From assembly GCA_018806915.1 (NCBI GenBank), contig JAGKQI010000100.1:1674001-1738000 (forward strand): 64,000 nt of DNA, written 5' to 3'. Both the position numbers and the translations under genes were made by a program. The stretch's first letter is position 1, and every line of letters begins with the position of its first letter. This document shows, in pieces, positions 40,614 to 49,100 of the stretch. The stretch is from Phytophthora colocasiae. Its lineage: Eukaryota > Oomycota > Peronosporomycetes > Peronosporales > Peronosporaceae. The notes under the pieces are model-generated. The model searched no databases. It was not told the DNA's origin and saw only the letters and a program-made list of their open reading frames with translations.

Positions 40614-43042
40614 CAGCCCCTGTGTTGACACCGACGACGACCAGCGGCTCGGACGGCTGTGCGCCGACGGATAGCAGCAGGCCAAGTGGCGAACAGCGAA
40701 TAGTGGTGGGTAATCCGGTGAGACTAACGACGGCTGCTACGGCGGCGCCGCACACGACAACGAGGACTACAGCGATGGACGCAGCGATGAGCTGTGCACC
40801 TACGATACGCCATAGGACGCATACGGCAAGCGGCAGTGGGAAGAACGACGGGCGGGGCGGACGAGTCCCAGCGGCGCATACGATGGCACGAGAGGAACGG
40901 GCGACGACGAACCCACCCGAGACAGCGACACCTGGGACAAAACGACGAGCGTCCGAGATAGCAGCCCCTGTGACACCCACGACACCAGCCCCTGCAATGA
41001 CAACGACTGTGACTATGGACAACCTGGAGGACGAGAACGACGTACCGGCGACGGAGACCTTGCAGTTGGACGATACGGAGATCATCGCAGCTCAACACGG
41101 AAGCAGGTTCGTAAAGAAGACGACGGACGCTGGGTCGTACCGAGGCATGAAGGTGGACGAGAAGTTCGGATTGGCGGTGATCGACACCAAGAACGGCTGG
41201 AGAGTGTTGCTGCCACCGACGTTATGGGCGCAAGTATTCAAGGAGATGCACGGTTCGGTATGGTCTGGACATTTACGAGGCCCACACACCTACGGACGCG
41301 TCGCGCAACTTTATTGGTGGCCGAAGTTACGACGGGAGGTGAATCGCTGGGTACGAGGCTGCCCTGAATGTGGAAGCAGGAAGGCACGTCCGCGAGAAGT
41401 AATTCCGCCCCTACGCAGTATACGAGGTGGAGATGTTGGCGATCGATGGGCGCTAGACGTGGCCGGACCTTTTCCTTTGGCAGACGGTGGTGAACGATAC
41501 GTGATTGCGGCTCTGGAGTACGTGACACGATATGCAGTAGCGTGTTGTGTAGTGCAGCACACGGCGGAGGACATTGCGAAGTTCCTCATGGAAGAAGCGG
41601 TGCTCAAGTTTGGCGTTTTTCGAGAGTTGCTGACGGATGGAGCGCCCGAGCTCACGGGCAGCGTGATCGATGAGCTGGTGAACATGTTGCAGGCGAAGCA
41701 GATCAACCCGGTCCCGTACCGACCGCAGATGGTAGGCTTGGTGGAGCGTTTCCACAGAACATGGAAGGACTGTGTCGCAGTCTTCATGCAGGACGAGCAG
41801 CAGAAGGACTGGAACCTGTGGGTGAAGTTCGCGGCGTACGCGTACAACTCCGCGCAGCACTCGACCGTGAAGCTCTCCCCGAACAAATTAATGATGGGTC
41901 GCAAATTGCGAGCCCCTAACGAGCTTCTGCGACGAACGCAGGTGACGGAGGCGGGCGGGTTGTCGATGTACCATGAGCGGTTGCTGCAAGCCATGAAACG
42001 GAGCAGCGAGTGCGCTGAAATCGCACGCGTACGTGAACAGGAGCGGCAGGCGAAGTTCTATAACCGGAATGTCAGGAACAAGCGGGAGTTTCATGTTGGC
42101 GACAAGGTCTGGCTGTACAACCCACCGCGAGGGCCAAAAGCGACCAAGTTTGTTCATCAGTGGATGGGACCCCTACGTATCTTGGAACCGGTCGGGTACG
42201 AGAACTTCCTGTTGAAACGAGAAGACGGACTGGGCAAGGAAGAAACGATCATCGCACACGTTTCCTTCTTAGTGAGTTACTACGAGCCTGCGAGTCCACT
42301 TTCTAAAGCAGCGGACGATATCGACGCCGAACTCCGTGATGAGGACGACGGATGGAATGGCGAGGCGCCAGCGGCGGCTGTACGAGCAGCGACGGCAGCT
42401 ACTGAGCGAACAACGACAGTTGAACGAACGAAAAGAAACAGAACGGCAATGGGCGGAGCGACGAGCAGGGACGACCCGCGTGGACTCTTGGTGGAACAAC
42501 GGCGACGCAGACGGCGGAACCGAGCAGGCCACTACACGCTGGAGTACGAGCTCTGCCCGGTTGGCGACATTGGACGGTGGACAACCGGTGACGGTGAACG
42601 GTGGACGACGAGGGATGGACGACCGCGGAGCAGATGGGTCTCGGTTGTTGAGTACGAGCAGCTCTACTGCGCCGGACGGGTCGTGGAAACCATTAGAGAG
42701 AGGAAGTCGTGTAATGGGCTCCAACATTCCGGTACGGACGTCGAGCAGACGGTGGTTGAAGTGGTGAAGATACCGCCACGCGGTAGCACGTGTACCCAGC
42801 GACGATCGCTGAGGATTGGACGCACGGTGCTACAGGACCGCCACGACGAGCTGGACCTGGACTGGAATGACGAGCAGGAGTCTCACTTACGAACTGGACG
42901 GCGAGTGAGCACGAACCCAGTTCCGCAACCCCAGGACTCAGGAGTGAGCCCACACGACGACGAACGAACGAACGAACGGTGGACGGCTAGCGCTAGGACA
43001 CAACGGTGGACGAGTGCGGGCATTTGGACGAACGAACGGTGA
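40586..43042 (+). CDS. Gypsy-1 Pol, integrase and C-terminal extension
   Basis: An 818-codon open frame. After a Thr-rich lead, the zinc-binding region has HGSVWSGHLRGPHTYGR and CPECGSRK (about residues 225-270). The DDE core shows DRWALDVAGPFPLADG, LLTDGAPELTGSV and MVGLVERFHRTWKDC. The integrase C-terminal part has FHVGDKVWLYNPPRGPK. A further module (42500-42690), GHYTLEYELCPVGD to VVEYEQLYCAGRV, is shared with Gypsy-3. The last ~110 codons (from 42710) lie in the 3' LTR. No chromodomain of classical type was seen. Confidence 0.9.
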   Translation: MREEALGTVTAPVLTPTTTSGSDGCAPTDSSRPSGEQRIVVGNPVRLTTAATAAPHTTTRTTAMDAAMSCAPTIRHRTHTASGSGKNDGRGGRVPAAHTMAREERATTNPPETATPGTKRRASEIAAPVTPTTPAPAMTTTVTMDNLEDENDVPATETLQLDDTEIIAAQHGSRFVKKTTDAGSYRGMKVDEKFGLAVIDTKNGWRVLLPPTLWAQVFKEMHGSVWSGHLRGPHTYGRVAQLYWWPKLRREVNRWVRGCPECGSRKARPREVIPPLRSIRGGDVGDRWALDVAGPFPLADGGERYVIAALEYVTRYAVACCVVQHTAEDIAKFLMEEAVLKFGVFRELLTDGAPELTGSVIDELVNMLQAKQINPVPYRPQMVGLVERFHRTWKDCVAVFMQDEQQKDWNLWVKFAAYAYNSAQHSTVKLSPNKLMMGRKLRAPNELLRRTQVTEAGGLSMYHERLLQAMKRSSECAEIARVREQERQAKFYNRNVRNKREFHVGDKVWLYNPPRGPKATKFVHQWMGPLRILEPVGYENFLLKREDGLGKEETIIAHVSFLVSYYEPASPLSKAADDIDAELRDEDDGWNGEAPAAAVRAATAATERTTTVERTKRNRTAMGGATSRDDPRGLLVEQRRRRRRNRAGHYTLEYELCPVGDIGRWTTGDGERWTTRDGRPRSRWVSVVEYEQLYCAGRVVETIRERKSCNGLQHSGTDVEQTVVEVVKIPPRGSTCTQRRSLRIGRTVLQDRHDELDLDWNDEQESHLRTGRRVSTNPVPQPQDSGVSPHDDERTNERWTASARTQRWTSAGIWTNER

Positions 43043-43437
43043 ACGGCTGGTGCTTGGACACAACGGTGGACGAGTGCTGGTATTTGGACGGACGAACGAC
43101 GGACAAGTGCGGGTGAAGATAACGGTCTCCACGCTATCGACGGCTGCGACGAGTAGGACGGTACACGAGGTGCAAGTCCAAGTGGTCGGCGACAGCAACT
43201 CGTACTTGTACGACGACAACGGATACGAACGAACGTAGTGAGTCTATTGACGAGGCTTAGAGCTAGTCGTAGCCTACCTAGGACAACGGAAAGACAAATA
43301 CAAATAGGTCGTGTGTCAGTACGATACACACCGGCGGGGTAGTGGAAGTTCCTCTACCGACGGCCAACGGACGCTTGGACCCATCAGCACTGGGCGACCA
43401 AAGCTCGGCGTGCAGAGCTAGAATAAGACACGTTACA
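42710..43437 (+). repeat. Gypsy-1 3' LTR (728 bp)
   Basis: Same length as the 5' copy, with seven substitutions seen. It is followed by the duplication CAAC. Confidence 0.95.
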
Positions 43438-43513
43438 CAACTGCACTGCATAATCTATCGAATCTACTGCGTCAACAACAGCACTGCATAATATGTTGTA
43501 CATGTCCTACCGG

Positions 43514-44557
43514 TGAGGCCCCGCAAAACAAACGGATGCTAGTTAACATTTTTGAGTTTTTGAGATAATCGCCTTTTAACTCGACGCTTCGTTTTTCGTA
43601 CTTAAGTGATTTTTTTCAGGAGAGGGGATTTTGTCAAATCTCTAAATTTAGAGGAGGTGTATCGGTGGTAAGAGGCCACGATGGAGGAGCTCGCTGCGCT
43701 CACAGACACCGCCACAACAACAGAGAATGACGCTGTGGTAGCTCACGATGAAGCTCACAGTGACACAAGCGCTGGAAGTGGAGACGCCAGTGAAGACAGC
43801 GAATGGGGCCCAGACTCAGAGGAAGAATGCTCATCCGGTAACGAGATCCAGACAAGCGACAGTGAAGGTGACGAAGATTCCAATACTGTGGAAACTAGCA
43901 TTAATTTGAATGACGGAGAGCTTCGCGAGCTCGTCACTCGTCTTATTCAAGAGGATCCTTGCGGCAAAAAGTGCTTGAAGGGGAAAGCCATGGAGTTGGA
44001 ACAGTTTCTGTGTTCGCTATCGCAAATGACTAGCGGGGAGAAGAAGCAGAGCGTCCTAACGACGTTGGCGGTTCTCAAGAAGACGGATACCGTGCTGCGT
44101 CATCGGGGTTATGGCCTACGTGAGCAATTTAACTTTTATCTGCCATTGATCGGACATGTGTGTCGAACGGCGTGGTGTAAGTGTTACGGGATATCGAACA
44201 TAACTACGATTTTCCAGTAGTTCAAAATGATTCTAGTATCCAAAATGTCTAAAAACCAAAATATACATCCGAATTTTGAAAATTCAAAAGTTCAGTTACA
44301 AATTTAACACAGAAGGACTGTGAATTGGGTGCTATAAATAGCACCAATCGATTCCGCTTGAAATTTTGCACTAATCTGACCAATAAAAAAAATCGATATT
44401 TCTTCGGCGAGTCCGAGGCAACTTTTTCAATGTCACTTTTCTCAGAAACGGCTGAATGGAAAAATTATTTGAGACCGACTTCCCTCTTTACAACGGTGTA
44501 CACAACTCGCACTTCAACAAATGGTTAACTAGCATTCTTTTGTTTTGCGGGGCCTCA
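43514..44557 (+). mobile_element. Short DNA transposon with ~34-bp terminal inverted repeats, probably non-autonomous
   Basis: Both ends read TGAGGCCCCGCAAAACAAA, then ATGCTAGTTAAC with two to three mismatches between. The flanks (CTACCGG left, TTTAATAC right) show no clear target duplication, so the superfamily stays open. It encodes one 179-aa protein (43681-44220) that appears to stop within a longer transposase-like reading, with AT-rich sequence behind it. Confidence 0.75.
43681..44220 (+). CDS. Truncated transposon protein with acidic N-terminus
   Basis: The 179-aa frame starts MEELAALTDTATTTENDAVV. It has a strongly acidic Ser/Asp/Glu region (DASEDSEWGPDSEEECSSG) and then a Cys-containing helical part, ELVTRLIQEDPCGKKCLKGK, with FLCSLSQMTSGEKKQ and FNFYLPLIGHVCRTAWCKCY. 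The second half resembles, from memory, the N-terminal Cys region of DDE-type transposon proteins in which LPLxGxxVCRxAW precedes the catalytic domain. No catalytic motif follows, so this is probably a deletion derivative. The start is 167 bp inside the left end. Confidence 0.5.
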   Translation: MEELAALTDTATTTENDAVVAHDEAHSDTSAGSGDASEDSEWGPDSEEECSSGNEIQTSDSEGDEDSNTVETSINLNDGELRELVTRLIQEDPCGKKCLKGKAMELEQFLCSLSQMTSGEKKQSVLTTLAVLKKTDTVLRHRGYGLREQFNFYLPLIGHVCRTAWCKCYGISNITTIFQ

Positions 44558-44832
44558 TTTAATACATGTGCTGCACATTGTGCATGTACAAACGTAGCTA
44601 CAAATTCACGTACCTGAGACTGTTGGTTTCTGCTCAAGTTTAAATACCTATGCTTATTAAATATTACAAGCATTTCGTATCAACCACCCTTGGTACGTGT
44701 ACGCTGTTATCATCGGATTTGCGTGCTTGGACAGGAGACTCAAACATGTTCATGGTACTGTACATGTACATGTAAGTTGAGGAGTCGTCAATAGCCACCG
44801 TAAACATCGCCAAGAAGTCCACGGCAGGCATC

Positions 44833-44846
44833 TCATTCTACAATTC
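44833..44846 (+). promoter_or_regulatory. Oomycete initiator (Inr plus flanking promoter region)
   Basis: TCATTCTACAATTC fits the oomycete core promoter pattern TCATTYY-N-CAWTTY. It lies about 40-50 bp before the effector ATG, the usual short distance. Confidence 0.75.
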
Positions 44847-44884
44847 GCGCACTCCAGCGAACAAGTATCCAAGGGCGACTGACC

Positions 44885-45310
44885 ATGCGTCTCACTTACA
44901 TTCTTGCGGCTACGGCTGTTGCCACTTTTCACGCCAGCGCCACAGCGTTCCCTTCGGTTAAAGATTCCAAGGCTGCGATCGAGAACGGAGCTGTGTCTGG
45001 TATCGTCAACTCAAACCTCGCGGGAGGCGGGCGGCTGCTTCGTCGGGTGGATAGCAGCGATGACGACCTCAATGATGACTATCTCGACGACAACGGTGGC
45101 CTCAACGACGATGACCTGGACGACAGCAGTGACCTCGACGACGATGACTTAGAGGAAGAAAGAACCCTTGGGGACATTTTGAAGAAGATTAACCCCGCCA
45201 CGGCTGTGAAGAAGACTGTTAAGTCTGCTAAACATTCTGCGAATATCAAGAAAATGGTTGACTACCACAAGATGCTCGAAAACGCGAAAAAGCTTGTCTA
45301 CAACAACTGA
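44885..45310 (+). CDS. RXLR-dEER secreted effector
   Basis: A 141-aa protein. Residues 1-21 form a signal peptide (MRLTYILAATAVATFHASATA, likely cleaved near 21). RLLR at 50-53 is the RXLR motif and EEER at 90-93 the dEER motif, at typical distances. Between them is an unusual run of Asp-rich repeats (DDDLNDDYLDDNGGLNDDDL). The short Lys-rich effector part (residues 94-141, TLGDILKKINPATAVKKTVK onward) has no W/Y-motif fold that I can recognise. RXLR proteins are secreted and enter plant cells; the host target here is unknown. The frame is intact, with an initiator upstream and a normal stop. Gypsy-3 starts 88 bp behind the stop and may affect its 3' end. Confidence 0.93.
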   Translation: MRLTYILAATAVATFHASATAFPSVKDSKAAIENGAVSGIVNSNLAGGGRLLRRVDSSDDDLNDDYLDDNGGLNDDDLDDSSDLDDDDLEEERTLGDILKKINPATAVKKTVKSAKHSANIKKMVDYHKMLENAKKLVYNN

Positions 45311-45398
45311 GCGCTGGCCATACGTGTTCGTTTATCCGTTGCGGAATTAAAACGAGCAACATAACATTTTGCATCGTATCAAGCCAATTGTTTTTTGG

Positions 45399-46102
45399 AG
45401 TAAGCAAATGTCCTTTACTAACAGCTCGGTTCTGTCACGACCGCGCCACCGATGGTCCTGTCCTTGATCAGAGGACGGTGTCCACTTAGCTACGTGCCCT
45501 TTGCCCTGTTAACACGCACTAATATCGACAAATGAATGGCTCCAGGTACGAAATCTACGGTCTGGCTACAGTAGTGGGCTTCCACCGGGATCTTTGCCTA
45601 ATTCTAACGCTCCAGAGGGCTGCTGATACCTCGGCGGGCTTCAAATACCGCGAGCGCTCGAATCCTACGGGGCTGCTGATACCCGTTTCCAGTCACACCC
45701 AGTGTACACCACCTTCCCTTTGCTGCTAGTACTAGAGTCTTTGTTGGCTTCTTTTAACCGCTGTCGCTACACCAAATCGGCGTAACAACTCTTGACCGTG
45801 CGTCCTCGCGGCTACACGGCTAATCTTCAACTGAACCACTAATTACTGCTACTTCCGCTGCATGCGAAGCTACTGGCCTTCTCCGTCGTTCTTCACGCGA
45901 AACCTTCAGCGTCTCTTTGCGATCCTGCGTCAACGGTCACAGGCCTGGATATGGGTCGCATACCCGACCCTTGCTCCAACCCACGGGTGTCATCTTGTCT
46001 TCATCCTCGTCGCTCGTCTTCGTCATCTGTATCTGGTCACCGCTATCATCATCTTGATCATCCGTCTCTCTGCAAGTCTAGCGAAAAACCACTCTGCTTA
46101 CT
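45399..46102 (-). repeat. Gypsy-3 3' LTR (704 bp)
   Basis: Bounded by AGTAAGCA and TGCTTACT. It lies 88 bp downstream of the effector stop and is flanked by TTGG. Confidence 0.93.
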
Positions 46103-49100
46103 CTCTTCCCCTGGCCACCGAATCGTCCCCGATTCGTGAGGCGATCGGCATCTCCGCTTCAGCTGTTGGGGCTTCTTCTGCTCCTTGGTCGCCTGGTTCT
46201 TCTGCTGCTTCAGGTTCGTATCTGCTGCCTCTTGTTCTTCTGTCGTTGTCTGCTAACTCAGTGTACATTCTTCCTTGTTGCCATAGCTGCTCGTAGTCAC
46301 TTTGGTTGATCCAGAATCGCTCGGGCCGTCCACCGTCCGGTCTATCTCCTACACGCTCAACTTCAAATTCCAAGACATAACGTCCAGTTCGCGTTCTGTA
46401 TCTCCTCCGTCGGCGCTCCACCACTGCTTCGTGCGGTTCGATTCGTGTGAGTCTCGGCTGTCTGGATACAAGACTGTCAACACCACGTCGCCCTCGTCCG
46501 GCAAACACGTATCCATGAGGTTCTTCGTCTTCTTCATGAGCGACTCGACGAAGCTCTCGCTCCATCTCCTCGAGTTCTGACTGCCGTCGTTGATGGGCTG
46601 CTCCATGCTCATCTGCTTGAAGTCTCTCGGTGTTATTAGAGTCACGTACGTCTGAACCAGCGTCTCTAAGAGGTTCAGCATTGTCGCTGGCAGAAATGAG
46701 GGTTGGCCCACGAACTCTGGCTCGCATTTGGCTACCGCTTCTGACACTGGTATCTTCTCGGTCGGTAATTGGATAGGGTGCGGCTCTGATTTTCGATCTC
46801 GTGCGTCCGGCGACACTGTCTCGGGTATCTGCGGCTGTTGAGTCACGAAAACGTTTACTGCTGGGTTGCCATTCGTCGGCTTCTTCATCGTCACTGCGGC
46901 TTCGGACTACTGCCTTCCGAGTATTATGCTGGGGCGACTGAGGTTCTGCCGCGACGATGGTTGAGTGGCTACTCTCATTTGCGTTGCTGGTTCTCGGCTG
47001 CTGGTTCAGTTCTCGTTCCTCTGGCTGCTGACTGTCAGGTCCTGAAGTGGATGGTGCCTCACTAGAGTCTACAGCTTGCGCCGCTATTTCTGATTGCTCT
47101 TCCTGGGTGTCTTCAGGGTCAATGTCTGCCGCTGCCACCGCTTCTTCGCGTAAGTCCGTTGCAATATCCTTCGCCATTGCTTCCAGTAAATGTGTCGGGT
47201 AATAGTAACTAATCATAAATGAGCAGTGTATCACCAATTCCTCTCCAGTCTCTAGCATTCGCACTAGGTAATTGTCATATCCAGACGCTTCGATCACTTG
47301 CGCGGGACCACGCCATCGATGCCCAAATTTCGTAATTCCCGGTCCTCGAGCTGGTCTATAAATCCACACAAGCTGCGTAGGTCGGAAGACGCTCTTCTGC
47401 CGCACGTTCCTTTGGTTGTAGTAGATTGCTTGTCTGGCTTGTTCTTTTTGTAGCGCTACCTCAGCCAATTCTTGTGCGTGTTGCAGGTCCTTCAACAAGA
47501 TTGCATGATACTTGTCCAACGTTTGATGCGGATACTCCAATCTGCTGCGTCTTAACAATTCTGACGGCATCCGAAGCTTCCTGCCCATCATTAGCTCGTT
47601 TGGTTGATATCCGTGAGTCGCGTGCTTTGCTGAATTATACGCGTACAGTGTACATGGTAGGAAATCGTCCCAGTCGTCTTGTGTTTCGTCGACGTACAAG
47701 CTGATCATGTCCTTCCAAGTTCTATGAAAGCGTTCAACGAGGCCTAGCAGATTTGGCCGGTAGGGTACGGGGGTAGACTGCTTAGTCTGCATCAACGCTA
47801 GCAATTCTGCCGTCATCTTGCTCCCGAATTCCCTAGCTCCATCCATCATCACTTCTCGCATTGGGCCAAATACTAACACCACTTTGTCCATGAGAAATCG
47901 TGCAATGTCTTTTGCTGTATGGTCCTTCACTGCCGTAGCCACTGCGTAGCGAGTATTGTATTCTACGGCAGCAATTACGTAGCGATTTCCATGTACAGTC
48001 TCGAGCAGCGGTCCTGCTACGTCGATAGCCCAACGATCACCCACAGCTCCAGTCTTCACGCTTCTCAAAGGTGGAATCACCGTCTTGGGGCGTGCTTTCT
48101 TCGAGCCACAATCTTGACAAGCGGCTACCCATTGCATCACTGAGTCACGCATCCGTGGCCACCAGTAAAGCTCTTGTAATCGTTCTAGTGTGTGACGTCC
48201 TCGTAAGTGTCCTGCCCAGATGCTGTCGTGAGCTTCCTTAAATGCCAACGCCCAGTACACCGTAGGTAGTACAATTTTGCTCTCTCCGTTTGCGACTTCA
48301 ATCCTCACTGGACCATCATCATCCACAAACACCCGCTGCCCTTGATATAAGCCTTTAACTCCCAGCTTCTGCACCATAATTGACTTCCGCTGTTCGTCCT
48401 CAATGTCAGCGTCCGTAAACTGCACCACGCCTAGTTCCGCTGCTTCCACTCGCAATATCGAGACTCGAGTCAACTCTGCAGCTTCCCTGTCCACCGCTAT
48501 CTCCAGCTCGTCTGCGGCTTCTTCATCTTTTTGTTCCGCTTCCGAAACTGCCGATGGTCCTCGGGATAGTGCATCTGCCACCGAATTCTCTCTTCCAGGG
48601 CGGTAGACAATGTCAAAGTCATATTCTTGTAACGTGAGAGCCCACCGGTGCAATCTCCCTGCGGGTTCCTTGGTTGTCATGAGCCACTTGAGAGCAACAT
48701 GGTCCGTAACAATAGTGAAGTGTCGTCCATAGAGATGAGGTCTAAAAAGACGTACTGCCCACACCACTGCCAAGCACTCAAGTTCAGAAATACTGTACTT
48801 AGCCACTGTCGTACTGTTGACTTTTGAAGCGTAGGCAACCGGTTGATCACCTTTTCCTTGGTCCTGCGAAAACACTGCGCCCAACCCAGTCCTCGACGCG
48901 TCCGTCGTTAGTTTGAATGGCAAACTGTAATCCGGGTAGATCAGGACAGGTTTTTGCGATAGCCACGCCTTAGCCCACACAAATGCTTCTTCTTGAGCTG
49001 GTCCCCATATCCAGTCTTGACTTCTGCGCAGCAAACATGTCAACGGCGCCATCTTGGTGCCAAATTCAGGTACGAATCTCCTGTAATATCCCGCCAGAGC

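Larger units (their letters stand above)
25618..43437 (+). mobile_element. Gypsy-1: Ty3/gypsy retrotransposon with nested Gypsy-2
   Basis: Two 728-bp LTRs (25618-26345 and 42710-43437) begin TGTAATGGG and end CGTTACA, with a 4-bp duplication CAAC on both sides (25614-25617, 43438-43441). The order inside is primer-binding site, gag, protease-RT-RNase H, Gypsy-2 insertion (31489-39811), a spacer, and integrase with a C-terminal extension. Seven differences between the LTRs were counted by eye. Without the insertion it would be about 9.5 kb. Pol is broken by a frameshift just before the YLDD box and by two frame changes in the RNase H-integrase spacer. Confidence 0.93.

Noticed and set aside
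39724..41085. Long - frames (39807-40685, 40558-41085)
   Set aside because: Antisense of the Thr/Ala-rich Gypsy-1 spacer; a composition effect.
43514..44557. Assignment of the short TIR element to a superfamily
   Set aside because: No target duplication and no catalytic motif; any name would be a guess.
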